A DNA stretch of 64,000 nt from Euphorbia lathyris (lineage: Eukaryota; Streptophyta; Magnoliopsida; Malpighiales; Euphorbiaceae): contig NC_088915.1 in assembly GCF_963576675.1 (NCBI RefSeq), forward strand, positions 37,601,501 through 37,665,500, in the 5' to 3' direction. The notes beneath the pieces are model-generated. The model was not told the DNA's origin. It saw nothing but the letters and a program-made list of their open reading frames with translations, and searched no databases. This document shows positions 1 through 11,234 of the stretch, in pieces (position 1 is the first letter of the stretch; each line of letters begins with the position of its first letter). The position numbers and the translations under genes were made by a program.

Positions 1-57
1 AAAAAGAAAAAAAAGGACTACATCTCCAAAACAAGGAAATAAAGGGAAACTGAATAC

Positions 58-720
58 TCATATTTCTATTGAATTATATGAGGGATCAAAGAAACTGATT
101 ATATCTATGTGAAAATACAAGCGTTCATTTTCATCGTCTGTGTGAGTCAATCTTATCACCAACTTCATACCCTTGCACAGATTGCGTCTATTGACACAAT
201 CCAGCCAATATTTCTCGAACCGTACCATGTCTATCTTTCCTGATGACTTCTTTATTCGAGGAATGTAATCCACGGTGTCTAAAGGTTTACGTTTCTCGCC
301 AAATGTCAGAATGGCTACCCTCTTACTTCTCACATGCTGGAGGCATTCATTCACAAATGCCATAAGAATCGTCTACATAAACATAATAAGATTATCCTTC
401 TTGTTTGAATGAATTATAATGGTGGTTTATAGCCAAAAGATAGGATGAGCTAAACTTACGAGCTTGTACTTCCAATCCTGGTTCAGAAGCTCTTTCTCGA
501 ATGTTGGATGACAAGGACGAGGTTGGAACCAGGACAGTTGCACGCGTTCAGTTTTTTGAAAAACTTCAACGAAGAAGAAAATATGTTAGCAATTGAATGA
601 TAACATTTTAATTAGTTACAAAGAATCAAACTAGAAAAAACCTCTTCCATCAGCCAATGCTCTAAGTCGAACAAGTTTCTGGTGTTCATCTTCAGAATCT
701 ACCATTAGGTTGCCGACCAT
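58..720 (-). CDS. Unrecognised three-exon gene, 165 aa
   Basis: I read three exons on the minus strand: 720-642, 563-460 and 372-58. The introns are GT-AG (one donor is the weak GTTTTT, the other is GTAAGT) and phases agree, giving 166 codons including the stop. The protein starts MVGNLMVDSEDEHQKLVRLR and ends FFDPSYNSIEI. It is charged, with no visible signal peptide, membrane helix or catalytic motif. I do not recognise the family. A TATAAAT-like box lies about 90 bp upstream of the ATG, and a GRF zinc-finger gene lies about 300 bp upstream on the same strand. Frame conservation over two introns argues for a real or recently functional gene. It could be a host gene or cargo of a transposon whose left end is outside the window. 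Confidence 0.55.
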
Positions 721-805
721 GATTATTGTGAGAGAATGATCTTTTTTTTATCTTAATGCAGGGTAATTATGAGAGAATGAATGGATCGTCTTAAGGACTA
801 CTAGT

Positions 806-813
806 ATTTATAG
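806..813 (-). promoter_or_regulatory. TATA box of the 58-720 gene
   Basis: CTATAAAT on the minus strand, about 90 bp upstream of the ATG at 720. Position and sequence fit a plant core promoter. No transcript evidence. Confidence 0.5.
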
Positions 814-1012
814 ATGTAGTCTTCTTCAATTTAATCACACCCTTTCATCTACTCATTGCATTTGGAGTGTTTTAGTCAATTGCAATTTAATTATTGCTTA
901 ACTGTATTTAATGAACCATACACATCACGAAGAATATTCCACCAACTAACACAAATTTATTTCATTCCAATTAAGCCACTACAAATAAATGACAATACAA
1001 CTATAAACAATC

Positions 1013-1430
1013 CTACATCAGCAAAATCCCACAAATTAACCCAAACAAGAAAATAATAGTGTATTTCTTCCATGAGTAGCTTTCCTTCCTCATTGCAATA
1101 TTAGCTTTGTCATCCACATAACAGACATCACATCTCTTGTTCTTCTTGTTCAGTAGCCCCCAAATAACATTTCGATAATGATCACTCAACTCGCCATCAA
1201 ACCAGTCAAAATATCCACACTCTATCTCATTCCCCTAAAAATAAAATACAAATCTTGTGAGAATAATTTTTGTATTGCATACTACATAACATGAACTTCA
1301 ATTTGCATTACCCTCAACAATAACTTACCCCGTACTTAACACAACCATAGAATCTTCTCCCTGGGTTGGGTCTGCTCCATGAAGCTCTTATTATTGCCTT
1401 CTCACCGCAGTAACATTTTCTTACGTCCAT
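1013..1430 (-). CDS. GRF-type zinc-finger protein with C-terminal membrane helix, 107 aa
   Basis: Two exons: 1430-1329 (34 codons) and 1234-1013 (73 codons plus stop), joined by a phase-0 intron with donor GTAAGT and acceptor TTTTTAG. An in-frame stop lies two codons before the ATG. Residues 6-47 form a GRF zinc finger: C-Y-C-G, then SWSRPNPGRRFYGC, then CGYFDWFD. These are the conserved Cys and the G-R-x-F motif of the family, which binds zinc and probably single-stranded nucleic acid. A coiled, Lys-rich stretch follows (NKKNKRCDVCYVDDK), then a hydrophobic C-terminus (YTIIFLFGLICGILLM) that is a good membrane anchor. This short GRF-plus-helix layout is common in plants, often near transposons. 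The family call is firm; the exact exon ends are read by eye. Confidence 0.75.
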
Positions 1431-1897
1431 GTGTCAATCAACAATTTGATTTTGTGCAGAGATAACAACAAAATCCTCGATAACGCAGAATAAAAGTTCT
1501 GGGGGAGACTGATGACAATTTAGGGTTCATACAAGATCATAGATATATGGTGTGAGTGATATATATATAGAGATTGTACATATATTACCGTTATTGTAAT
1601 TTGAAAAAATATAAAAAATAAAGGCTGTAAAATAATAAATTTATTGCTCAAGTTTAACAGTTGGGATTAGTAAGAAGTCAAAAAACAAATGGGGAATACA
1701 AAACGTTTACTGCACAGTAATGAATTCAAAGGCACCACAATTAATGCATTGAATCCCAAAAAATACACAAAAAAAAACGGTTTACAATTTCCTAAGTACT
1801 AGTTGTATTGGAAGTGACTCTTGAGTTTCTATTTAACTTTTCAATGAATAAATCGTTTTTCTACTTGCATTTTTTAAATTTTTATTCCATTTAAATT
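1431..1897. other. AT-rich non-coding stretch
   Basis: Presumed 5' flank of the GRF gene. No open frame or recognisable repeat seen beyond simple AT-rich sequence. Confidence 0.4.
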
Positions 1898-2666
1898 AGG
1901 GTAAATAATTATAAAGTCCATGTGTTTTTACGTAATACACTAGTTAGTCCCTGTCTTTTTAGAAATGATTATATAGTCCATCGGTTTTTGTTTTTATCAA
2001 CTCTTTAGTCCTACTATTTGAGTGAATGGTCAAATTATACTAAAAAAAATTAAAATACCAAAATTACCATTTACTATATGTTTTAATAATAAAATATCAA
2101 TTATTCCTATTTTGTGTTTCTTTCCCTTCAAAAAGAAAAATAATTTGAATTTACAAATATAAAAACGTTTAATGCACAGTTTTGAATTCAAAATCGAATA
2201 ATAAAATATAAAAGTAGATCGTTTCGATATAACGGGAAAAATTATATATCTAAAAATAAGTAGCTCCCACGGATTGAACCTGGCTCAGGTCATAAAGAGC
2301 ACTCCATACCTTACCGCTGAATTACAAGCACCTCCTGTTGTTCCTCTCAATCATATGTCTTAAGTAAGAAACGAAATACTTCCTTTCCACACATAGAGTG
2401 CGGATTGCCCCTCCTCAATCCGATTTTTATCTTCCTCATTCCCCCTTTTTCTTGCTTTTTTTCCAACATATGCATTTATTGCACCTAATAAATTACTTCC
2501 TTTATTCCCTTTTCATAAAATTTGATGCATGTTGAGATCTACAATTGTCCTAAAGCTAAACAGTTCACCGATAAAAAGGTTAGGGATCTTACCGTGTGTT
2601 TTTAAAAACACATGGGCTAAACAGTGTGTTTTGTCAAAATATAGGGGCTAATAAATTAATTACCCT
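1898..2666. mobile_element. Probable non-autonomous TIR element (MITE-like)
   Basis: The left end reads AGGGTAAATAATTATAAAGT with CCATGTGTTTTTA soon after. The right end read in reverse complement starts AGGGTAATTAATTTATTAGC and also contains CCCATGTGTTTTTA. The inverted ends are diverged, and the surrounding 'ttagtccctg' text is typical of old plant TIR repeats. No transposase frame is present and no clear target-site duplication was found, so limits are approximate. Confidence 0.45.
2261..2332 (-). repeat. tRNA-like head of a SINE (or tRNA relic)
   Basis: On the minus strand, 72 nt carry a box-A-like TAATTCAGCGGTAAGG and a box-B GGTTCAATCC at tRNA-like spacing. Acceptor-stem pairing is poor and one T-stem pair is mismatched, so a working tRNA is unlikely. 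A tRNA-derived SINE head is the better reading. It sits inside the 1898-2666 repeat. Confidence 0.45.
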
Positions 2667-3529
2667 TAAAAAACATGCAAGTTTAAGAGATATCACTTTT
2701 GAAATTAGGGATAATGTGTAAAAATTCCATCAGCTAAGAGTAATTTCACCTCTATACTATTGGCAAATTCAGAAATAATTTATCAAACTGTTTTCTCAAT
2801 CATGAATCTTGTCATTTATACTTCACATATGCATCATTTTATCACTAATTAGCAATAGATCACAAATATATGAATAAAAACGAAAAATATATAAAATAAT
2901 CATACTGTCTTTTATATGAGTTGAACAAAAAAATTTAAATATTTCACCGAATTTAAAAAGATTAATCTCAAAGTCTATTATTACATTACAAAAAAGATGA
3001 TTTTGTTTTTCAAACGGTTATATAATCAATTGAACTAAAAGTTTAAACTGATAGTTAAAGACAAATTCATATTAATATTTGACAAAAACTAATTGATATG
3101 CAACTAGTGCAGAATAACACTATGCCATTTTCCCTTTCACATGACACAAGATACATGACAGACATTTATTTTCGTGTCGTCTGAATATTTTTCGTGACAG
3201 TATTTTAACTGTATGTCATCTTAAGGCGAAATAAAAAAATACGTTTGATTCTCAGATGACATTACGATTACAGAATCCTGTCATCCAAAGAAAATGCGCG
3301 TTTTCGTTAAATTTGATGCGCTCAACAGATGACACTTCTACTAAATGAATGTCATTGTATGCCGAAAACAAAAAAGCAGCAAATGAAATTTCACTTACGT
3401 GGCCATACCAAATTTTAGGCGCTCTATATCATTTGAATGAAATTTCAGCTGATATATAAACCATCTCTCAATCCCAAACCCCAGTTTTAGGTTACGCAAG
3501 CTTCATCCCTCTCATCCCTCTCTATCTCC

Positions 3530-3579
3530 ATGGTTGATTTGAACATGCAATCACTGGGTGAGCTGGAAACACGGTACTG
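3530..3579 (+). pseudogene. Possible first exon fragment inside the CACTA element
   Basis: After a CT-rich leader there is ATGGTTGATTTGAACATGC..., 50 nt encoding MVDLNMQSLGELETRYW, followed by a good donor GTAAGC. No continuation was identified. It could be a remnant of the element's own gene or another captured host exon. Confidence 0.25.
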
Positions 3580-3633
3580 GTAAGCCATATTTTCTTCGTT
3601 CCTAGATGTATAAAGTTCCTTAGTTTGACTAGT

Positions 3634-4003
3634 GAAAGGAAATTTGGAATTGGAATGAGAACCACATTTGGATATCACATTGCCTTTCAATTCTCCTTTC
3701 ACTTAGCTAAGACAGCTTAGGACATTTGAACACCCTTCATATTCAGCACAAACAGAGTCCCTTGTGGTGACAGCATCATAACCCTCATTACCAAGTGGAA
3801 GGAGCATTATAAAAGGGTCAGTTTAGGAGCACAAAGCTCTACGTTATATATTACAAAAAAGGGGGAGTTAAAGGTCCAAAGCTCCTTAACTATTTTGACT
3901 AAAGAAAGGAAATTTGGAATTGGAATGAGAACCACATTTGGAGCTCACATTGCCTTCCGATTCTCCTTTCTCTTAGCCAAGATAGTTTAGGAGATTTGGA
4001 CAC
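3634..4003. repeat. Direct duplication of the 3' end of the E2-like gene
   Basis: About 100 bp at 3634-3735 (GGAAATTTGGAATTGGAATG...) is repeated, diverged, at 3905-4003. The second copy overlaps the last exon of the E2-like gene. The duplication probably arose inside the CACTA element after capture. Confidence 0.7.
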
Positions 4004-4723
4004 CCGCATATGCACTTTGCATACTCCTCAGTCCATATCCGGGCGATCCCCTCATACTCTTCCCTGTTACTGCGGTATTGCTCAGCAACTACTTCTTGCC
4101 CAGGAAATGGCTCCTCACTGTGGGGTTGTAGAAGTAGATCATATATGTGCCACAGACACTACAAAATGCATAGAATAATTAGAACAAAAATATGATGTTG
4201 TATGTTTATCAAATGAAATAGATAAATGGTTGCATTATACCGTGGCAGTGGAAAAGCGATGGTCATTAAGGATACGGGGAAGATGAATCGACCCATGAGT
4301 ATCCACGTTAGGATGATATATCCTATTCCGGAACCAAAACTGAGAATAAGAGGAGAGCTCTATTAGTGTATGTTTCATATAGGGGATTATATCTTACTGA
4401 TCTGAGTTAATATTACTCTTGCAGGTCTGTTTGGGAAATCCGGATGGTATCTGATTCTGATTTCAAATACACCCCTTTCATATGGGGTGTATTGGGGGCC
4501 TTTCATTCTGATCGACCATTGGAAGAAGTTACCATCGAGAGGACCTGTACGTTATCATCCAAGAAGAATCATTAGAAATACATAGAAGAAACCAGGAAGG
4601 GTTACAGAATAACTATGGATTGACATACTTACCATTGATGGCCAGAAGCCACTCTGGGTTCTCCATGTACAAGTTACCCAAGTCAGCAATTATTTCTCCT
4701 AGAGTTTCAACAAGGGGATCCAT
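3973..4723 (-). CDS. Captured E2 ubiquitin-conjugating-enzyme-like gene, catalytic Cys not seen
   Basis: Four exons on the minus strand: 4723-4633, 4544-4417, 4339-4241, 4158-3973. All introns are GT-AG with matching phases; total 168 codons, 167 aa, close to a bare E2 core (about 150). UBC-fold landmarks in order: GPLDGNFFQW, MKGPQYTPYERGVFEIRI, YHPDFPNRPAR, then RIYHPNVDTHGS with the HPN triad kept, and near the C-terminus YRSNREEYEGIARIWTEEYA, the last helix of class I E2s. Where active E2s have GSICLDIL, this protein reads GSIHLPRIL, so the thioester cysteine appears replaced by His. It may be inactive, or act like the cysteine-less UEV proteins. A TATA box lies about 55 bp upstream. The gene lies wholly within the CACTA element and reads against its left-to-right orientation. 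Confidence 0.65.
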
Positions 4724-4775
4724 TGTTGGTAAGTTTTCTGGCTGTTGAAGGTATGATTCTGAATTATGATGCATA

Positions 4776-4784
4776 TATTTATAG
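4776..4784 (-). promoter_or_regulatory. TATA box of the E2-like gene
   Basis: CTATAAATA on the minus strand about 55 bp upstream of the ATG at 4723. It suggests that the promoter was captured together with the coding exons. Confidence 0.5.
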
Positions 4785-5200
4785 TGATATGATTGTGGTA
4801 AGTGAAAGGCCGTGTTAGGGGAAGGGTCACGTAATTACTACTGAGTTTAGGGTTGTGTGTAATATTAATGACCTGCTTGGCTTTTGCAGATAGCAAGACC
4901 TTTGGGATTATATGCCTAATTATTACTCCAAGATATGGATTGACTTATGGAAGATATGGATTGACGTTAGGCACAAATGTATTGGTTATTATTTTGGTGT
5001 TTTAATTCAGAAATGTATTGATATGGATTGACGTTAGGCACAAATGTAAACATATTATGAGTATTGGTCTCCAATAAAATTAAAACCATTGACATACAGA
5101 ATTTCATCTTCATATTTTAGAATGTTTCTGTATTCAGGTATAAAAACCAGAAATTCAAACGAAGAAGAAGGCATAAAGTGACATTTTAATTTTTAAAAAT

Positions 5201-5286
5201 GTCATCTAAACAGGCTATAACGTCAGAAATTATTATACGAACTGTCATCTAAACAGGCTATAACGTCAGAAATTATTATACGAACT
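5201..5286. repeat. 43-bp tandem duplication in the CACTA subterminal region
   Basis: Two identical adjacent copies of a 43-bp unit beginning GTCATCTAAACAGGCTATAA. Such subterminal repeats are typical transposase-binding regions in CACTA elements. Confidence 0.8.
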
Positions 5287-5572
5287 GTTATCTCAAATTG
5301 AATATGCCGATTTTCCACACGCTAACCTGGCGGATTTAATTGTAAAAATGTCATTTGATGACATTAAAGGTGACGACAGTAATAAATAAGCTGCATCGTA
5401 ACAAGAGTAAAATGACAGTAAGAAAATAGGCTAATGTCATGTGTGATGACGAAACATAACAGAACCTGACCGTCGTCTGAAGGTGCAATAGACGGCAGCG
5501 ACCCCGTGACAGATTTATATCTCGCGGGACGACGGTTTTTAACCGTCGTCTGAAGAGGGTTTTGGCGTAGTG

Positions 5573-7439
5573 TAAGGAACATAATATAATATATGTGTTT
5601 TATAGTGATGTCTGAAATTGACTTAACGTGCTAATATTAGAGGTGAAATTGTTATTGTCTACCAATATTATGGATAAAATTACATCATTTTAAACGTTAT
5701 AGATAAAATTGCTATTAACTATCAACGTGAAGGGTATTTTTGCAACTTATTCCTTAAAATTATGATATAAAACTCATGATGGATGCAATATTTTGGCTTA
5801 TTGTTTAAGTTTTGTCTTGACAAAGTTGTTACTGTGAGTTTATGATTTTAATTTACAGATTTTAGTAAATATGATGTTTTAATTTTTGAATATGGTATGA
5901 TTTGATAATTTTATTTATAAGTTTACAAATTTATTTTATTATATGTATAATTATTTTGAATATAACTAGTTTAGTTTATATGGTTTAATAATTTCTTATT
6001 GAGATTTTTGACTGAAAAGAAACAGAGAAAGGGTCCAAGGATGAAGCTCAGCGAGAGCAAGCAGTGTAAGTTCAGGACAAAAGGGTTAAAACAGGACAGA
6101 TGCAAAATTCAAGGGCTTTTTACATGAATATCATAATTGACTATACAATTACAACTAAATCATGTTATCAAACTTAATTCTTAATATGTCATTTTTTTTC
6201 TATTTATACCGAATAAAATATTCTTTTACACCTATTTAAAAAGTTTAAACCCCATTCATAAATCTCAAACTCTTGACAATATATTTTAGACCACTAATTT
6301 ATAAACTCTAATCTTTAAAACTAATGATTTTATTAATTTGACATAATTCAAAATTATTTTATTAATTTGACATAGTTATAAATTATTTTCAAAAGTGAAT
6401 TTCTATGTAAATTTCCTAAAATTTTCAAGGATGGGATGGTAAAAGACCCATGAATGATCATGTAAAAGGGCCAATGTCCGTAGAAATAGGAGTGGCAGAT
6501 AAGGCAAGGAATATCGATCTTGGGCAGTTGGGGATCTCATTAGGAGCCAAATGGGTCTAGCAACGAAATGGTTACAGAACTTACTGCACGAGGGAACTTG
6601 CTGAAGACGTGGGCAGTTGGCAATGAAGTAGTGGGGAGTGGCAGTTACTGGCTCCAGCATGGAAATTATTTAAAGGAAGAAATCGAAGAGAAAAGGATCC
6701 AACTCAAACCAATCAACAAAATCAAATCAAAATCAAAACTCAATTGAATTCAAACAATTCTCTTCCAATTATGGACTTTAGCTATTCTACAACCTAGTTT
6801 ATTCAATTTGATTAACATCTAACTTGTAAGTTCTAGCTATAGTCTCCCAATAATGTCAACACCCAATTTTATTCAATTCAATGCAATGCAAGCAGTTCAA
6901 CCTTTATTCTTTCTTTTAGCATTATTTCAGTGTAGTCATAATCAGTCTTCTAGATTCCGCTACGAACTCTAGACTCTTTTATGTCCATTAAGTCTTTTAC
7001 ACTTTCATTTTGATTATAAGTTAGATCTAATTTACAGTTTTTGTAGTTTTTAGACAATTCGCACACCAACCACCAAAGGCGTTAAACAGTTACAAACCAC
7101 ACACCTAAACTTTTCATTTTAAAATTAAAATACAAACATGAGTATGAAAAGCAACAATCAAATACCCCTTAATAAAATCTGTCAATCAATTAAAATTTAA
7201 GTGAAAATTTTTAATTTTTAAATATTAAAAATATTATTATAATTATTATAATTATTGATTTTGATTGATATTATTAATATTATATATATATATATATATT
7301 AAAAGATTAATATTTTATATATTAAAAAATTAAATAAATCAAATTAGAATAGAAAATAGAGAAAACAAATTTATCAAAAAATAAATAAAAATAAATAATT
7401 GCCCCTGTTGAGAGCCCTACTCCTATTGAGAGTATTATT
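5573..7439. other. AT-rich intergenic region without recognisable gene
   Basis: No credible coding frame. A less AT-rich patch at about 6420-6670 resembles LTR-type sequence but has no matching partner or ends here. A (TA)n tract lies near 7280. Otherwise simple AT-rich DNA. Confidence 0.4.
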
Positions 7440-7506
7440 TTCGGCCATTTTCTTTTGCTACGGTTTCTAGCCATTGATTATCCCAAAAACCACAAAAATC
7501 ATCCTC

Positions 7507-7740
7507 TCATCGGCGGCTTTTTGTGATCGACCGTGCGAAGCTTCCATCATCTCGTCGTCGTCTGTTCGTGATCAGCCGCTTGTTTCATTAGCGAACGACT
7601 GGGTGTGAAGCGTCCGTCCTCTCACCGGTGGCTGTTCGTGATCGACCGTGTGAAGTTTCCATCCTCTCGTCGACGTATGTTCGTGATTGACTGATTGTTT
7701 CATTAGCGAACGGCTGGGTGTGAAGCGTCCGTCCTTTCCC
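7507..7740 (+). repeat. LINE 5'-UTR tandem repeat, two units of about 115 bp
   Basis: Text beginning GTGATCGACCGTG recurs 115 bp downstream, along with GTTCGTGAT, TTTCATTAGCGAACG and GTGTGAAGCGTCCGTCCT in both copies. Monomer-like promoter repeats in LINE 5' UTRs are known from other L1 elements. A promoter role here is inference. Confidence 0.75.
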
Positions 7741-7787
7741 CGACTTCTATTCTTGTTTGATCAGACAATCCAAATTGCGATAAGGCA

Positions 7788-10410
7788 ATGGAAGACCAAC
7801 TCCAGCAATTGAATATTGTTGACGATGGGTTCGAGTTTGAGGCGACAACCACCGAAGGAGAAGCGACCGATTATAAGTGGTGCCTGGTTGGATCACTTGT
7901 GACGAACAGAAATTTTAGTTTTGAAATTTTCAAACATCGAATGGCTAGTATATGGAGATTAGGGAAGGGTTTAACAATTTCTGAGATTGGGGAAAAATTG
8001 ATTTTGTTTCGGTTTTATCATCCGTATGATCTGAAATGGGTTAGTGAAAATGGCCCCTGGACTTTTGATAATCAATTGTTGATCTTGTACACTCAGAAGG
8101 AGAGGGAAGACCCATCTGAGGCTCAATTGACACATATAAACTTCTGGGTACAAATTTATGGTCTTACACAGAATTTGTTTATTGAGACAGTGGCACGGGC
8201 ATTGGGAAATTTCATTGGGTCTTATGTATCTATGGACTCAAAAGCAAAATGGATAAATGAGCAGAGCTATCTCCGTGTGTGAGTTAGCGTGGATATCAGA
8301 CAACCATTACAAAGGGGAAAGAAGGTAAGAAGGGCAGGAGGTGATTGGTTGCACTGTGTCTTTAAATATGAAAAATTGCCAACTATATGTTTTATTTGTG
8401 GCCTAATTGGACATTTAGATAGACATTGTGAGATCTTTTTTCATAGTAAGGAAGAAGTCTTAGTGAGGGCTTGGGATGCTTCTATAAAGGCTCCCTTACA
8501 CCGTGCTAGTGTTATGGGAGGAGAAAGATGGCTGAAGGAAGAGGCTAGGCCTGAAGGAAATATGGTGTATGGCTCAAACAGAGATGCTGGTAGTAGTGCA
8601 GCGGGACAACTGAAGGAATCAACTCCTAGACATAATCTCCGGCATCTATTAAAGAACTTTGGTGTAAGCATTTTTTTATCAGGAGGTTGTGGAAACCCCG
8701 CCCCCCAGTTAATCTCCTGCAACCAGAAACCGGATTAGAAGTAGGAGAGGAAAGAAAAAGATAAAGGGGAGAACTTGCCTCATTTCAACCAAAACCAATT
8801 GAGACTATATAGGAGGTAACCATTCATGTTGGTCCCGTGTGATTAGTTCCAAGGGGGGGTTAGGAACTAATATAACTTTTTCGCTAATTAATCTTGCTGA
8901 CTCAGTTATTTTATTAAGTTGAACAACTCAGCTTTGGTCAGCTTGGGTGAGCTTAGCGTAAGACAGCTTTAGTCAGATGCTGACTAAGACTGTTTTACTT
9001 GGGAGATGGGAATTGACTCTCTTGTAGTCAGTTTCCAACTCAGCACTTCGATTTACTCAGAGTTAGTTTCTAACAGTTTATATGCTGAGTAAATATAACA
9101 ATCAACACAAGCACATATATATATATATATAGTTGAGAGAGTTAAGAATTACTCAGTATCACTTATCCTGGTTCGGCTTCTCTGCCTACGTCCAGTCCCC
9201 AGAGTCCTCCGGGCTTTTAGAATCCAATACTGAGCTCTTTAAAGGTAGAGCACAAACCGTTTACAAGGCAGTTGAATATGCAAGAGTACCATCCTCTATT
9301 CTTCTACTCAACTCCTACTAAGCACCACAACCTGGTACCTAGATTTCTCTACTACTGAATGTTTACAACTAAACACTCAGCTCAACACTCTCAATATCTC
9401 AATTGATACAGTTTGTTCTCTTTCAGAGGGAGAACACCTTAGATGATTACAGAGAATCAAACTGGCATTTACACAGGAATAGAAAATGAGTGTAAGATCT
9501 TTTTCTTGTTTTGAAGTGCTTTGAACTTGTATTTTTTTTTTGTACTTCGGCAATAATCCAAGAGGTTTGATTGTCTTTATATAGATGAAGACCTGTAGGA
9601 GGATCATTTGAAATGATTTAGCCGTTGATTCCAAAACGGCTCTTTTGGGAGACAGATTCTGGTCAGCTTCAGATATTGCAGGCCAATTCTATCCTCTGAA
9701 TTCTTCAGGCGTCAGGTTTGTCTTGTTCCTGCAGGCGTTGTCTTTTTGCGGCAGTTGTCTTTTAGCAATAATCCATTGACCCATATATCTCGGAAAATGT
9801 CTTTTGCGTAATTCCGAGGATTCAATTATTGCTGCAGAGGATTTGCAAGACTTGTCTTCTAGTGAACGTATCTTTCATGCTGTCCTGAAGATTTACTCAG
9901 CTTCTACTTTATTCGTTGTCTTCGTCCGTTGTCAACTCTTCCGCTGAGTTCCCTCCTAGTCAGTTTTGTTTTGCACGACAACTAGTCAGATGGCTTTTGA
10001 TGCTGCGTTTCATTTCACTTAGCTTTGCTAAACTTCAGGCTTCTGTTCTTTAGTACTGAGTTCAACTCTGCTCAGTTTGCTCTTTGATCTCATGCTGACT
10101 TTGTCCTGTCTTACTTTTTATATCTTTTGTATTTACGTTTATACTTCAACATTGAACAAACAGATTAGTACAATTAAATCAAAGCACTTAAATTTAATTG
10201 TCCCTTAATCATGGATGATTTTGTCAAATCAAAATCTTGTGGAACGGTGTTTCAACAATTCAAACCATGGAAGTTGATGATCTATCCCCAAACCAGAAAA
10301 ACGATAATCATAATAAGGCTTGTGAGCAGGAGCAGAGAAACCCGAATATTCAAAACAAGGCTAAGCAGCAAATAGGAAAGGCAGGCCAAATGGTCTGCCC
10401 AGAGCAATGA
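7788..10410 (+). pseudogene. LINE ORF1 (DUF4283, CCHC knuckle), split by a solo LTR
   Basis: It starts MEDQLQQLNIVDDGFEFEA after a GC-rich leader. Residues about 25-165 match the DUF4283 RNA-binding domain (NFSFEIFKHRMASIWR, NGPWTFDNQLLIL). An in-frame TGA at 8280-8282 interrupts it. Then comes a CCHC_4 knuckle, CFICGLIGHLDRHC (8389-8430 region). TAG at 8736 and further stops break the tail. The solo LTR 8827-10257 splits the end of the frame; after it the reading continues and stops with TGA at 10408-10410, overlapping the ORF2 ATG by four bases (ATGA), a layout known for non-LTR elements. It would bind LINE RNA. Confidence 0.8.
8827..10257 (-). mobile_element. Solo LTR of the Sirevirus-type Copia family found at 50787
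   Basis: On the minus strand the sequence begins TGTTGAAACACCGTTCCACA and ends GGGACCAACA. This matches the start (TGTTGAAACATC) and end (GGGACCAACA) of the LTR at 50787-52120. It is flanked by a perfect 5-bp duplication ATTCA (8822-8826 and 10258-10262). There is no internal region, so it is the product of unequal recombination between two LTRs. Length is 1431 bp, against 1334 bp for the LTR at 50787. Confidence 0.9.
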
Positions 10411-11234
10411 AAATCTTCAGTTGGAACTGCCAAGGTTTGGGCAACACTAGGGCAGTTCCCATTCTGTGTGAGCTCATCAAAGCTCATAGGCCTGATATTA
10501 TTTTCTTGTATGAAACTCTGGTTTGGCAATCTCACATTGAAGCTATCAGGGTACGCATTGGTTTCGAAGGTTGTTTTGTTGTTGATCAGATTAGGAGAAG
10601 TGGAGGAATATTTGCTTTTTGGAGGAAGGCCAGTATGTGCTTCTTAAGGTTATTTTCACCAAATTACATTGATTTGACTGTAAATGACCCTAGGGATGGA
10701 GACTGGCGCCTTACTGGTTTTTATGGGTACCCGAAGAGAGCTAGACGAAGGACTTCTTGGGATTTACTAAGAAGCCTTGCTGCCGCCTCTTCCCTCCCAT
10801 GGTCTATTTTGGGGGATTTTAATGATCTGATTGTTCACAGTGATAAAAAGGGATAAATGAGCATCCAGAGTGGTGTTATAAGGGATTTAGGGATACTCTG
10901 ACTGATTGTGGCCTTACTGATATTCCGCTACAAGGCTATCCGTATACATGGGTCCGTTACAGAGGTAAACCAAATGAAGTTCAGAAGAAGCTAGATCGAA
11001 GCCTCTGTACAGAAGCGTGGGGGAGACGTTTTCCTAGTAATTTTTGTGTTAATTCTATTGCTCCCACTTCAGATCACTCCCCAATAATTTTGCGTACGTC
11101 AACCGACTCAGCAGTTACGAGGAAAAAACAGTTCTGATTCGAGCAATGATGGCTAAGGGATGAGGAGATTCAGAATGTGATTAAGGAGGCATGGGGATCA
11201 GACAGGCGAACGTTAGTGAGTTCGCGTTTAACGC

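Larger units (their letters stand above)
3118..5572. mobile_element. Non-autonomous CACTA (En/Spm) transposon with captured gene
   Basis: The left end starts CACTATGCCATTTTCCC. The right end, reverse-complemented, starts CACTACGCCAAAACCC. The element is flanked by a perfect 3-bp duplication TAA (3115-3117 and 5573-5575), the CACTA hallmark. Subterminal regions are rich in GTCATC/GACGAC motifs, with an inverted pair GACGACGGTT/AACCGTCGTC at 5528-5550. Length is 2455 bp with no transposase frame, so it must be mobilised in trans. The interior holds an E2-like split gene on the minus strand (3973-4723), a short plus-strand exon-like fragment (3530-3579) and internal duplications. Confidence 0.85.

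Noticed and set aside
2261..2332. Functional tRNA gene
   Set aside because: Acceptor stem does not pair and a T-stem pair is broken; a SINE head or relic is more likely.
6403..6660. 85-codon minus-strand frame at 6403-6660
   Set aside because: No domain, no supporting exons, LTR-like composition; not supported as a gene.
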